The translations under genes were made by a program, and so were the position numbers. A stretch of 64,000 nt of DNA from an uncultured Myxococcales bacterium (GTDB taxonomy: Bacteria > Myxococcota_A > UBA9042): positions 39,721 through 103,720 of the forward strand of contig CAJBNH010000193.1 in assembly GCA_903955385.1 (NCBI GenBank), written 5' to 3'. Each line of letters begins with the position of its first letter. The stretch's first letter is position 1. This document shows, in pieces, positions 25,601 to 35,469 of the stretch. Below the pieces are notes generated by a model. The model was given only the letters and a program-made list of their open reading frames with translations. It did no database searches and was not told the origin of the DNA.

Positions 25601-27319
25601 ATGACCGACCCGGCCGCCCTCACGCCTCGCACCGCCCCCCGATCGCTGCCGCCGACGCCGCGCCGTTGGTCGATCGCGCTGCTGGTCCTCGCCTTTCTGC
25701 TGCCTGAGCTGGCCCCCGCCGCCGTCGCCGCCAGCCGTCCGCTGCCCCAGGCCGTCGCCGCAGGACCTGCTGCCATCGCCGGGAAGGCCAAGACCAAGGC
25801 CAAGAAGAAGCCGCGCAAGGTTCCGCGCCGACGGGTCGCGCACCGCGTCGTCGCCCGCAAGACGGTGGTGCTAGCGCCCAAGGTCCACAAGGCCGCCGCA
25901 CCCGCTGCCGCCGACACACCCGAGCCGGACCCCGAAACTGACGTCGTCGAAGACCTGCCCGGCGCCGTTGGTGCTCCCCAAGGCCCCGCGACTCCTGCAG
26001 AACTGACCCAGATCCTGCGCGGCGCCCCGGGCAGGCCGCTGGCCGTCGCGCTCATCGTCGACGCCGCGACCGGCGAGGTGGTGCTGGACCTGGACGCCGG
26101 CAAGACCGTCTACCCGGCATCGGTCGCCAAGCTGTTCACGACTGCCGCGATCCTGCGGTCGTGGCCTGCAGACAAGGAGCTGGTGACCGAGCTGCGCGCC
26201 AGCCCCACGGTGCAAGGTCGCGCTGAGCAAGTGGCGGTGGTGGGCTCGGGCGACCCGACGCTGAAGGTGCAGGATCTGGTGGTGTTCGCAGAAGCCCTGA
26301 AGAAGCAGGGAGTTGCGCGCATTGGCCGGCTGATCGTCGATGGCACCGTCTTCGACGACCGGTCCCCTCGGGGTTTCGACGAGAAGCAGACCGACGCGGC
26401 GTTCCGTGCACCGGTCGGTGGCTTTCAGGTCGAAGGCTCGACTGTGGCCGTCGTCGTTCGCCCGGGCGCGCAGGTAGGCGATCCGCCGCGCGTGGACGTC
26501 ACCCCGGCGTGCGGCAAGGCCGTCGTGATCCGCAACGAGGCGCGAACGGTCAAGGGTCGAGCCAACGGCGCGTCAGTGGGGATGCACTCGGCCGGGCGAC
26601 AGACCGAGGTGGTGATCAAGGGAGCTGTGGGCGTCAACGGCAGGCTGGTCGGCAGCGGACGACGGCGGGTGGCGGACGCGACCTATTTCGCGGCGGGTGT
26701 GTGGCGGGCGGTTCTGGAGGAGCGCGGCATCGCGGTCGACGGCGAGACCGTCTTCACCAAGGCGTCGGCCGAGCTGCCCGTGGTGGCGACGCGCAAGTCA
26801 CCGACCTTGCAGAAGATCGTCACCGTGACCAACAAGACTTCGCATAACGGCTATGCCGAGACGCTGTTCAAGCTGACGGCCGTCGCCCACGGCCATGCTC
26901 CGGCAACCGCTGAGACCGCTGAGGCGTCAGCCCGCAAGGCTCTGGACGGACTGGGGATTCGCTGGGAGGCCGTCAAGCTGGGCAACGGCTCTGGTTTGTA
27001 CCACGCCAATCAGGTCACGTGCCGTGCGGTGGTCGACCTGCTGCGCGGCATGGCCAAGGACTCGACCGGAGCCAACTATCGGCAGTCGATGGCCATTGGC
27101 GGCGTCGACGGCACGCTGCGCGGCCGGCTGCATGGCGCCATGAAGGGCCGCGTGCAAGCCAAGACGGGAACGCTGGACGACGTGGTGGGACTGGCGGGCT
27201 ACTTGCAGGCGCCGGACCGCAATTACGTGTTCGCGATGTTCTTCAATCGGGTCAAGGGGTCCGCTGGGCCGCTGCGGGCGACGCAGGACCGGGTGCTGCG
27301 GCGTCTGTCGGGGCAGTAG
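25601..27319 (+). CDS. dacB: D-alanyl-D-alanine carboxypeptidase/endopeptidase (PBP4, S13 family)
   Basis: 572-aa periplasmic penicillin-binding protein. Active-site motifs are complete: Ser174-x-x-Lys177 in PASVAKLFT, SxN as SHN in KTSHNGYAETLF, and KTG in AKTGTLDD. N-terminal export helix (WSIALLVLAFLLPELAPA) followed by an unusual Lys/Arg-rich stretch (about residues 62-88) not usual in PBP4. It trims D-Ala or cleaves cross-links in peptidoglycan. Its last 68 nt overlap the convergent TPR gene. Confidence 0.93.
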   Translation: MTDPAALTPRTAPRSLPPTPRRWSIALLVLAFLLPELAPAAVAASRPLPQAVAAGPAAIAGKAKTKAKKKPRKVPRRRVAHRVVARKTVVLAPKVHKAAAPAAADTPEPDPETDVVEDLPGAVGAPQGPATPAELTQILRGAPGRPLAVALIVDAATGEVVLDLDAGKTVYPASVAKLFTTAAILRSWPADKELVTELRASPTVQGRAEQVAVVGSGDPTLKVQDLVVFAEALKKQGVARIGRLIVDGTVFDDRSPRGFDEKQTDAAFRAPVGGFQVEGSTVAVVVRPGAQVGDPPRVDVTPACGKAVVIRNEARTVKGRANGASVGMHSAGRQTEVVIKGAVGVNGRLVGSGRRRVADATYFAAGVWRAVLEERGIAVDGETVFTKASAELPVVATRKSPTLQKIVTVTNKTSHNGYAETLFKLTAVAHGHAPATAETAEASARKALDGLGIRWEAVKLGNGSGLYHANQVTCRAVVDLLRGMAKDSTGANYRQSMAIGGVDGTLRGRLHGAMKGRVQAKTGTLDDVVGLAGYLQAPDRNYVFAMFFNRVKGSAGPLRATQDRVLRRLSGQ

Positions 27320-30300
27320 CCCCCGGGGCATCGGCCGCTGGCGCCGTAGGCGGAACGTCGTCTGCGGGCAAGAACTCGATCGTCGTCTTCAAGCCATCGA
27401 CGCGCTTCTTCAGCTCACCCGTCAGCGCGTGCTTGGGTCCGGCAATCCGTTGCGCCTGCTCGCAAGCCGCCAACGCGCGCTGCAAGGGAGCCCGCTCGTT
27501 GGTCGCAACCGCCTGAGCAACCACGCAGCGGTTGTAGTGGCCCTCGATGCGCTCCACCGCCGCCACCTGATCCAACAGCGCAAGGGCCTGCAGGCCGACC
27601 TTGGGGTCGTCGCTGGTGCGGCGCAAGGCCACCGGCCGCGTCACGCGCGCCCAATAGTTGGCCGGGTCGCGCGACAAGACCTGGTCCAGCAGGGCAACGG
27701 TCGCCGAGAAGTCCAGGCTGCGGATGGTGATCGCGGCGGCATTCAGCAGTGGCTCGACGGCCGTGGGGTCGCCATTTGCGGCCTCCTGGAAGGCCAGCAG
27801 CGCCTCGCGGGTGTTGCCCAGCGCGCGGTGGGACTGGCCAACCATGTTCCACAGCTGCGCGGACTTGCGAAGCTCCGGAGCGACCTGCATCGCCACCGTC
27901 GAGACAACCAGTGCCTCGCGGTGCTGCCCCAGCGCGTGGTGGGCAAATGCGAGGCGCAGCCAAGCCGCCTTGACCTCGGCAGGAGTCTCCTTGGTCGTCT
28001 CGGCGGTCTTCTCGGCTGGCGCGATGTCGTCTTCGCCCACCTCTCCCGACGAGAACTTGAACAACTGCAGCTGTAGATCGCGAATGGCGTCGGCGGGTTT
28101 CTGTGGGTCGCTCCACTTGATCGGCGCCACGTCGACGGTGAACTCCTTGATGTCGGCCTGCTCTGCAAAGCGCGAGTCCAGGATCTTGAGGTTGTCGCGG
28201 GCCTCGGCCCAGTAGGAGTCGAACGCAAAGATCTCGCCGGCCTTCTTCAGCGCCTCGCGATAGCGCTCGATCGCGGTTTCCTCGTGGGGCCGCGCCTTGT
28301 CGGCAAGCTGGGTCTGCCACTCCAACGCCAGGTCCCCCTTGAAGGCTGGCGGCGGAGGCAACTTCTTGATTTCGTTTGCGATATCCTGATAGATGCGGCC
28401 GCGTCGCGAGGCTGCCGCCGAGACCCAGCGGGGATTCTTGGTCGACTCGACCGTGATGTAGTAGGTCTCTGCACCCTTGGCCAATGTGGCCTTCTTGGCA
28501 GCAAGGTCGACCGCAGCCTTCAAGTCCCGAGGACTGCCCTTCAGCGCGCCGACCTTGGCGTATTCGAGCTCGCCGGTCATGAACAGAGCCTGCGCGATCG
28601 CCTCGCGACCGATCTCTGGCAGCGAGACGGGCGGGGTCGCGTCCGAAAGTTCCTTGGCCTGACGCAAGACCTCGTCGAACAGCTTGCGGCCCTTGTCGCC
28701 CACGCCCAGCTTGGCCTGCGCCGTACCGGTGTTGACCAGCGCTGCAAGGCGCAAGTGGGTCGGGATCGACGTCGACCGCTTCAGGAACTTGTCCGACGCG
28801 CGCAGAACGCCCTTCCAGTCGCCCTTCTTGATGTACTGCTCGGTCACGTCGTAAGCGGCTTGTGCACGGCGGTCGGGGCTGCAGCGCTCTTCCTTGGCGC
28901 CGTCGTTGGCGCAGTGCTCCAGGAAGGCCTCGCCGTTTTCGACCACCTTGTCGAACTGGCCCAACTTCTCGCGAATCACACGGGCCGTGGCCAAGGCTTG
29001 CGGGATCAGCTTGCTGGTCGGATACGCCCGGACGAACTCTTCGTAGGCGGTGGCAGCCTCGTCGAACGACGCGCACTCGCGATAAATCTCTGCGATCTCG
29101 AACACGGCTTGCGCAGCGCGCGGGTCCTGCGGATAGACGCGGGCGAGCTCGTGGTAGGTCGCGATCACGTCGTCACGCCGCTTGGCCTCGCGATAGAAGC
29201 GGGCGGCACCGGCCATCGCGCGGGGCGACTGCGGGCTGTCGGGGAAGGCCTTGGCATAGCGCACCAGGCACTCGGCGGCCTGAATCGGTGTTGCCTTCAA
29301 TTCCAGACACTTGTTGTACTCTTCGTTGGACTTGATCTCGGTCAGCGTCACGCCCAGCGGCCCTTGATTGAAGCGCGGATCGACGATCAGCGTGTTGGTC
29401 CACGCGATCAGGCTCTTGCCGTCCTGGTTCAGGTTGAAGGCCGACAGCATCAGGCGCGCCGAGTCCAAGGCCAACTTGGGGTGGCCGGGGAACAACTCGA
29501 CCAGCTTGGACAGCAGGCGCCCAGCCTCGTCGAAGTGGTTGGTCTGGTAGTAGAGACGACCGGCGACAAACAACGCCTCGGGCACGTCCTCCTTGCTGCC
29601 GTTCTTCAATGCGATGCCGACATAGCGTTCGCACGCGTCCGCGATGCGCTGCTGGTCGTTGGTCAGGGCGACCGGACGAAGGTCGGCGGTGTCGACGCTG
29701 CGCTCTGCCGTGACCTGATCCAAGTCCTGCAACCTTAGGTACGCGATCAGCGCCCGGTGCGACGACGGCTCGGCGTACTTGCCCGCCGGCTGCATCTCGA
29801 TGACCTGCTCGTAGGTCTGCGCCGACTCCTTCCAATACACGTCGGCCTGAGCGAGCTGCTGCAGCGCGATGTCGGGCTTCTTGTCGGCCTTGGACTTCTC
29901 CGCCAGCACGTCATAGCGATCGGCCAGCTGGAACAACGCAAGGGCGTGGTTGTGGCGGATGTCGTAGGCGTTGGGGCCACTCGGGAAGCTGTCGCGGTAA
30001 GAGCGGTAGACCTTCTCGGCCGCTTCGAGGGTTGCCAGGTCCAGCGTGCGCTCAGACTCGGCGTGGTAGGTAGAGCCGACCTCGGCAAGCAGCAGTTCGA
30101 GCGTCTCGAACTCGCTGGCACCATTGGGCAATGCACGAATTGCGTTGGTCACCCGCACCGCCGTCTCGACCACCGTCGGCAGATCGCGGAGCTTGTAGGC
30201 ATTGTCCAACATCAGCGCGAGCAGGCCCACGGCCTCCCGCTCGTCGGTCGTGACGCCGATCAGGTCTTCCAGAACGAGGTTGCTCTTCTCGTAGGCGGCG

Positions 30301-31400
30301 ACCTCGGCGTAGTAGTGGGCCAGCGCCAACAACAGGTCGTTCTCTGAGCCCTCAGCCACCGTCTTGAAGAACTTGAACGCGTCCTTGGGCTTGCCAGTCT
30401 CTGCCCACGACCGCACCAGGTACTTGGTGGCGTCCTCGACGAAGCTGACGCGGCCACGCGCCTCGTTCTTGGAGTAGTCGAGCACCCGCACGAAGCCCCT
30501 GACCGCGTCGTCGTACTTCTGCGTGTTGTAGGCCACCCACGCGATGTAATAGAGCGCCCAGCCGTAGACCTGCGAGTCCGGGAAGTCGATGACCTTGGTG
30601 TACCACCGCACCGCTTCGGCGCCCTGACTGCGGCCGAAGTAGTAGTTGCCGATGCCCAAATAGGCGTCAGGCAGGTAGCTGGACCGCGGCGTCTTGCGAA
30701 CCAAGCGCATGTACGCGTCGACGGCCTCGCCGGGCCGCTCCAACTCGTGCAGGTGGAAGCCCAATGAATACAAGACCTCGTCCAGCTTGGCGAACTTCGG
30801 GAAGTTGCGCTCGATGCGCTTGAGGTGGTTGATCACGTCGAGCTTGGCGGCACGCGCCTGCTCCTTGAGCGCCTCTTGCACCATCTTCAGCCGCTTGACC
30901 TCGGCTTTGTCGCCCTTGTCGTCAGCCGCGACGATGGCTCCTTCGACCTGTTCGTCAAAGGCCTCGAGCTCGTAGGCCTCGGCGCGGTCCCACAGCACAT
31001 AGCTGAGTTCGAGCAGGGTGTCGGCCTCGGTCTCGGAACCGCGCTCGATATCCAACAATTCCCTCAAGATCGCGAGCTCGTCGTCGATATCCTCGGCACT
31101 CGTACGCTCGCGGGTGCGGCGCTGCTCGGGACCGGCAGGCCCCTTCTTCTGCGCTTCTTCTTCCGCAGCTTGCGCCTTGGGGTCGGTGGGAGCGGGCGCC
31201 GCACGGCGGAAGGTCTTGACCTCTCCCGACGACTTGGCCGCACCGGGCGTGGCCTTGCCCTGTTCTGCGGCCGGCTTGGGACGCGACGGGGCCGGCTGCG
31301 CCAAGGCTGCCGGAGCGGCGAGGCCCAAGACGGCCACGGCGGCCCAAGCGCTGGCGAGCAGTCCGACGCGGGCGGTGAACGGCGTACGCGACACGGTCAT
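27252..31400 (-). CDS. Giant exported TPR protein
   Basis: 1382-aa protein with a signal peptide (residues 1-34, LLASAWAAVAVLGLAAPAALA) and a Lys/Pro/Ala spacer. It is almost entirely tetratricopeptide-like helices, e.g. YSLGFHLHELERPGEAVDAY and ALYYIAWVAYNTQKYDDAV, with YbgF/tol-pal-style units. The tail after ~1340 is Ala/Pro/Asp-rich and is encoded antisense to the 3' end of dacB. ATG 31400 is chosen (GGAGAG before it; MPERAM upstream is an alternative). Downstream partner of the next TPR gene, 26 nt apart. Large periplasmic TPR pairs occur in myxobacterial gliding and envelope machines, but no specific match is claimed. Confidence 0.8.
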   Translation of the reverse strand: MTVSRTPFTARVGLLASAWAAVAVLGLAAPAALAQPAPSRPKPAAEQGKATPGAAKSSGEVKTFRRAAPAPTDPKAQAAEEEAQKKGPAGPEQRRTRERTSAEDIDDELAILRELLDIERGSETEADTLLELSYVLWDRAEAYELEAFDEQVEGAIVAADDKGDKAEVKRLKMVQEALKEQARAAKLDVINHLKRIERNFPKFAKLDEVLYSLGFHLHELERPGEAVDAYMRLVRKTPRSSYLPDAYLGIGNYYFGRSQGAEAVRWYTKVIDFPDSQVYGWALYYIAWVAYNTQKYDDAVRGFVRVLDYSKNEARGRVSFVEDATKYLVRSWAETGKPKDAFKFFKTVAEGSENDLLLALAHYYAEVAAYEKSNLVLEDLIGVTTDEREAVGLLALMLDNAYKLRDLPTVVETAVRVTNAIRALPNGASEFETLELLLAEVGSTYHAESERTLDLATLEAAEKVYRSYRDSFPSGPNAYDIRHNHALALFQLADRYDVLAEKSKADKKPDIALQQLAQADVYWKESAQTYEQVIEMQPAGKYAEPSSHRALIAYLRLQDLDQVTAERSVDTADLRPVALTNDQQRIADACERYVGIALKNGSKEDVPEALFVAGRLYYQTNHFDEAGRLLSKLVELFPGHPKLALDSARLMLSAFNLNQDGKSLIAWTNTLIVDPRFNQGPLGVTLTEIKSNEEYNKCLELKATPIQAAECLVRYAKAFPDSPQSPRAMAGAARFYREAKRRDDVIATYHELARVYPQDPRAAQAVFEIAEIYRECASFDEAATAYEEFVRAYPTSKLIPQALATARVIREKLGQFDKVVENGEAFLEHCANDGAKEERCSPDRRAQAAYDVTEQYIKKGDWKGVLRASDKFLKRSTSIPTHLRLAALVNTGTAQAKLGVGDKGRKLFDEVLRQAKELSDATPPVSLPEIGREAIAQALFMTGELEYAKVGALKGSPRDLKAAVDLAAKKATLAKGAETYYITVESTKNPRWVSAAASRRGRIYQDIANEIKKLPPPPAFKGDLALEWQTQLADKARPHEETAIERYREALKKAGEIFAFDSYWAEARDNLKILDSRFAEQADIKEFTVDVAPIKWSDPQKPADAIRDLQLQLFKFSSGEVGEDDIAPAEKTAETTKETPAEVKAAWLRLAFAHHALGQHREALVVSTVAMQVAPELRKSAQLWNMVGQSHRALGNTREALLAFQEAANGDPTAVEPLLNAAAITIRSLDFSATVALLDQVLSRDPANYWARVTRPVALRRTSDDPKVGLQALALLDQVAAVERIEGHYNRCVVAQAVATNERAPLQRALAACEQAQRIAGPKHALTGELKKRVDGLKTTIEFLPADDVPPTAPAADAPGATAPTDAAAPGPASPAAAQRTP

Positions 31401-31426
31401 GGCTCTCTCCGGCATCAGGCTGGCCC

Positions 31427-33121
31427 TCAAGGCTGCTTCGCGTTGGGCGTGGCGGGGGCGGACTTGGCGTCGGGGCGTGCGCCGGATCGGTCGCCCGAAG
31501 GCGCCGCGGTGCTGCCCTTGGGCATGTGCTCGGCCGTGCAGCGCGAGCGCGTGTCGTAGGTGTACCCGCCCAGTTCGTCGCGCCAATACGAGCCATCGAA
31601 CGGCCACACGATGTGCTCGGGGTCGGCGGCCCGCGGCTCGGACACGGCCTTGGCCGTCTCCTGCATGTCGATGCGTACCTGATCGTTGATGCTGCCGCGG
31701 CGGGCCTTGAGCGACTCGTACTTGATGCGCAGACCTTGACGAATGATCTCAGTCAGTTCCTCACGCACGCGGCTCAAGCGCTCACGGGCAAGGCCACCGG
31801 CCGACGAGATCATCACGGCACGGACACGCCCCATGTCATCTCGGAGCGTTTCCGCGGCCTTGCGTGCGTTGGTGTTGCGAATCAGCTTTTCGAGTCCGTC
31901 CATCTCATTGTTGGCCTGAACGACGGCGGCAAAGGCGCGCTGCAGGCGCTTGTCGTTCAGCGCGGCGTTGAAGATCCGGCGCAGCTGCACCGAGAGCTTC
32001 TCCTTGTCGCGCGCAAGGGCAGACAGGTACTCGTAGAACTCGGCATCCGAACGCGAACCTGACAGCTGGGCGTCCAGTTCCTTCTTCAGCGGCCGGTAGT
32101 CCACCAGGAACCGCTGCACCGACAGCAGCGTCTCGTTGAAGCGACAGGTGCGGAAGAGGATCAGCGACTCGAGCACGCGCGCTTCGGGGTAGTAGCGGTC
32201 TTCGAAATAGGGCGAATTCAGCGTGTGCAGCTGGCCCAGCACGCGGTCGATGCGGCCCAGCTGGAAGTAGGTCCACCCGAGCTCGAACAGCGAGTCCAGC
32301 CACGCGGTGGTGCCCTCCTGCACGCGGTCGTAGTAGCGGCCGGCGGTCTCGAACTGGCCGATCGAGTAGAACAGGCGACCCAGCGACATGTTGGCGATGT
32401 CGCGGTAGTAGCCGTAGTAGCTTGGACTGCCGACCTGCTCCTCGAACCGCAGGACGTCCTTGAACGATTCGAGTGCGGGCTGGGCCTGGTTGAGGATCAC
32501 GTACAGCACACCCAACAGCTGGCGCGACTTCAGATACGTCTCGCCGGACTCGGGCTTGACCAGCTGCAGCTGCTCGATCGCCCGCTTTTCGTCGCCGACG
32601 CCGTGGTAATAGCGGCCCAGCAGGAAGCGGATCTCGTCCAGCTCGTCCTTGCGGTGCACCGACGTGGGTGCGTCCGACAGGCGCTCGATGGTCGCCAGAT
32701 CTCCCGGCACCGCGCGCTGGATCTGCAGGTAGTAGCGGATCTTTTCCTTGTACAGCGGATGGGTCTGCGGCACCGCCACCGAGTCGAACGTGCGCAGCGC
32801 CGACTGATACAGGCCCAGATCGAACAGCACCTGACCCAGCACAAACTGCGTGGCCAGCCGATTCGAGTCATCCGGAGCGAGCTTGGGCAGCAGGTTCGCA
32901 AGCTTGCCGAACGCGTCGTAATACCGTTCGTCCTCGCGCAGCGCCTTGGCGGCGGTCAGCTCGGGGTGGGCCGGCAGCTCGCGGATCTCGACCGGCGCAA
33001 GCGCTTGGGCGAACACCGGCGGGGCGGCGAACAGCAGGAAGGTGGACGCGACAGCGACGGCGCCAGCGGCCACGACGAGGCGCAAGCCCCGGTCGGCGAG
33101 GAGCGTTTTGGGCTGGGTCAC
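31427..33121 (-). CDS. Exported TPR protein with conserved-looking C-terminus
   Basis: 564-aa protein: signal peptide (VVAAGAVAVASTFLLFAAPPVFAQ), TPR-like helices across residues ~50-330 (FVLGQVLFDLGLYQSALRTF, LFELGWTYFQLGRIDRVLGQ), then a charged helical region and a distinct end with IVWPFDGSYWRDELGGY and TYDTRSRC. GTG at 33121 is chosen to give the signal peptide; GGAGG lies 11 nt upstream. First gene of the two-gene TPR operon. It resembles the general layout of myxobacterial adventurous-motility TPR proteins such as AglT, but this is layout only. Confidence 0.8.
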   Translation of the reverse strand: MTQPKTLLADRGLRLVVAAGAVAVASTFLLFAAPPVFAQALAPVEIRELPAHPELTAAKALREDERYYDAFGKLANLLPKLAPDDSNRLATQFVLGQVLFDLGLYQSALRTFDSVAVPQTHPLYKEKIRYYLQIQRAVPGDLATIERLSDAPTSVHRKDELDEIRFLLGRYYHGVGDEKRAIEQLQLVKPESGETYLKSRQLLGVLYVILNQAQPALESFKDVLRFEEQVGSPSYYGYYRDIANMSLGRLFYSIGQFETAGRYYDRVQEGTTAWLDSLFELGWTYFQLGRIDRVLGQLHTLNSPYFEDRYYPEARVLESLILFRTCRFNETLLSVQRFLVDYRPLKKELDAQLSGSRSDAEFYEYLSALARDKEKLSVQLRRIFNAALNDKRLQRAFAAVVQANNEMDGLEKLIRNTNARKAAETLRDDMGRVRAVMISSAGGLARERLSRVREELTEIIRQGLRIKYESLKARRGSINDQVRIDMQETAKAVSEPRAADPEHIVWPFDGSYWRDELGGYTYDTRSRCTAEHMPKGSTAAPSGDRSGARPDAKSAPATPNAKQP

Positions 33122-33157
33122 GGCGGGTGGGTCCTCCGGCAGGTGCACGGATCGGTC

Positions 33158-33163
33158 AATATA
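33158..33163 (-). promoter_or_regulatory. Candidate -10 box for the TPR operon
   Basis: Minus-strand TATATT, 5 of 6 to consensus, 36 nt upstream of GTG 33121 in the 167-nt gap. The matching -35 position (TTCCGC) is poor, so an activator or alternative sigma factor may be involved. The rest of the gap holds no supported gene. Confidence 0.4.
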
Positions 33164-33288
33164 CGCGCAAACCGCCTCAGGCGGAAGCGTGGGACTGCGG
33201 GACCGGGCGCGTTTTTCCGGGCAAAACCGGCGGGGCGAGCTGGCCATCCGTGGGGAGGGACCTTGCGCCACGGGTCCGACCACCCGCG

Positions 33289-35469
33289 CTAGACCGCGTC
33301 CTGGCGTCGCCGCAGCGTCCCGCGCGCCAAGATGACCCCCTCGAAAGCCAGCAGCGCCAGCAGCACGACCAGCACCACGGTGTGGCCCGGGGCCTTGGGG
33401 CGATAGAGCGGACCGCCGACGGGTGGAGGCTGGGCCAGTGGACCAGAAGCCAAAGCCGCGAGATTGCTCTCAGATCCCGGCGGGACCACGATGACCGTTC
33501 GCGAAGTCAGGGGCACCCCGGCGCGCAGTTCGGTCGCGGTGTAACGCCCCGGCTCGACCAGCCCGGCGATCTGCCAGCCGCGGCCGCGCTGCGCCGTCGC
33601 GTTCAGGACCCGACGCTCGGGCGCCGTCGCGGTCGGTCCCTCGATGTTGATCTCCAACTGGTCTGCGCGGTTGTCTCGCGACAGCACCGCCACGTCGCCG
33701 ATCTCGACCGCGCTGCGTCGCTCGAGGCCTCGTTCACCCGCCAGCGCCATCACCAGATCGTGCAGCAGCGGCATGAAGCCCGGCTGGAGCGGCAAGTCGG
33801 TCCAGTCGCGGTCCAGACTGGTCGTCCACAGGCCCACGAGACCGCGGCCATGGGCCGCCACCAGCAGCGCGGGCGCTCCGTCGCTGTAGCGCATGACCGC
33901 CTGAGCCGAGGCATTGGCCGACGGCGTGGCGAGCGCGTAACGCCACACCGAGGTGGCGTCGAGAGAATCCCCCACAGAAGCAGCCAGTTGCATGCGCAGC
34001 CGGTGGGCCACGGTCCATGCGGTCACCGACCCCGACTCCGCTTCAACCACCCGCACCGACACCGCACTGCGGGGCCGCGGGTCGGCGCCTGGCTCCCCTG
34101 CCTCACCAGCCGCCGGCTGCTCGCGCGCACCCAAGCGCTGGTCCTGCAGCGGCGCGGGCAAGAGCTCGGGCAGAAAGGTGGGCAGGTCCGCCGGCAAGTT
34201 GTCGCCGACGGTCACCAGCAGGCCCTTGCCGGACTCGACGGCAGACGCAAGGCCCTGCAGCAGAGGCTCGGGCAGTTCTCCCACGTTGGACAGCACGATC
34301 ACGTCGTAGTCATTCAGCGCTTGCGGCGTCAAACCTGGCAGTTGCAGCATATCGACGGCAAGCTCGCCGGGATGGGTGGCGCTCAGTTCGAGCGCACGCG
34401 CCGCGAAGAACGCCTCGTCTTCCCGCGGCACTGGGCGGGGCGCGCCGTTGACCAGCGCTACACGCACGCCGGTTCCTGCGTCCAACCGCAACAGCCGCGT
34501 GTTGTCCGCCTTCAGGCCGTCGTCGGGCAGCCGCACTTCGGCAATGGCCGCGCCGGCGGGAACCACGTAGCTGCGGCGCAGGGTCTCGCCGGGTTGCAGG
34601 GACACCAGACTCTTGATCTCGCGGTCGCCGGCCTTCAGCGTCAGGTAGTCGCGAAACGGCTTCTGTCCGTGATGGACCAGACCGACCTCGACGCGCACCT
34701 GGTTGGGACCGCGGTCGGTGGCTGGCGAGGCCAATGCCTCTGTAATCGCCGTATTCTCTCGTGTGTCCGGGTCCAAGCGGTCGACGCGTACGTGCACCGA
34801 CGGTTGCCCCCCGTTGCGGCCACTCCAAGGGCCGGACACCCCTTGCCAGCCCGATGCCTGCAGGTCGGTCAGCACGACCACCCTCCGGTCGTCCAGGCCG
34901 CTGCCAGACAGCAGGGCATCGGCCAGACCGAGTGCGCGGGCGCCATCATCACGGCGGGGCCGATGCTCCAGACGCCGCACGGCGTCCAGCACCGCGCCGC
35001 GGTCCTCCGTCGGTGTGCGAACCAGAATGCGCGCTGGATGACCGGCAGCGACGGCGGCCACCTTCGACCCCGGCGGCAACCGCTCGATCAAGGCGAGCGC
35101 CCGGGAGCGCGCACGCTCGAACAGCGGCTCGCCTTGCGACATCGCCATCGTGGACATGCTGTCGTCCAGCACCACGACCAGCGCGACCGGTCCTTCGCCG
35201 GACTCGACCACCTCTGGCGGCCCGAGCACCGGCAGCATCGGGCGCGCCAACGCGATGGCGATGAAGGCGACCGCCGCACTGCGCAACCCCACCAGCAGCC
35301 ACTCGCTGATCCGGAGTGCCCGGGCCTTGCGCGGGTTCGACGCCAGCACGAACGCCAGCGCCGAAAAGCGCACCACTGGGGCCTTGCGCCGACCGAACAG
35401 GTGCACGGCGATCGGCACCGCCGCCAACAGCAACCCCAGCAGCATCCATGGGTTGGCAAAGTCGATCAC
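33289..35469 (-). CDS. BatA/VWA-domain membrane protein
   Basis: 726-aa protein. N-terminal BatA-type double helix (FANPWMLLGLLLAAVPIAVHLF and a second helix before RPMLPVLGPP), then a von Willebrand A domain with MIDAS-like DDSMSTM (DxSxS) and VVVLTDLQASGW. The large C-terminal region has GATase-like and beta-sandwich character, and a final helix (HTVVLVVLLALLAFEGVILA) is followed by basic residues. GTG start at 35469 overlaps the DUF58 stop (GTGA). In MoxR/DUF58/Bat operons such proteins are thought to form membrane complexes with the MoxR ATPase; client unknown. Confidence 0.87.
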   Translation of the reverse strand: MIDFANPWMLLGLLLAAVPIAVHLFGRRKAPVVRFSALAFVLASNPRKARALRISEWLLVGLRSAAVAFIAIALARPMLPVLGPPEVVESGEGPVALVVVLDDSMSTMAMSQGEPLFERARSRALALIERLPPGSKVAAVAAGHPARILVRTPTEDRGAVLDAVRRLEHRPRRDDGARALGLADALLSGSGLDDRRVVVLTDLQASGWQGVSGPWSGRNGGQPSVHVRVDRLDPDTRENTAITEALASPATDRGPNQVRVEVGLVHHGQKPFRDYLTLKAGDREIKSLVSLQPGETLRRSYVVPAGAAIAEVRLPDDGLKADNTRLLRLDAGTGVRVALVNGAPRPVPREDEAFFAARALELSATHPGELAVDMLQLPGLTPQALNDYDVIVLSNVGELPEPLLQGLASAVESGKGLLVTVGDNLPADLPTFLPELLPAPLQDQRLGAREQPAAGEAGEPGADPRPRSAVSVRVVEAESGSVTAWTVAHRLRMQLAASVGDSLDATSVWRYALATPSANASAQAVMRYSDGAPALLVAAHGRGLVGLWTTSLDRDWTDLPLQPGFMPLLHDLVMALAGERGLERRSAVEIGDVAVLSRDNRADQLEINIEGPTATAPERRVLNATAQRGRGWQIAGLVEPGRYTATELRAGVPLTSRTVIVVPPGSESNLAALASGPLAQPPPVGGPLYRPKAPGHTVVLVVLLALLAFEGVILARGTLRRRQDAV

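Noticed and set aside
19811..25843. A 2010-codon open frame on the minus strand opposite yajC-secD-secF-recJ
   Set aside because: It is antisense to four well-supported genes, is rich in His/Asp/Arg/Gln, and has no domain. High-GC coding DNA often leaves one antisense frame open.
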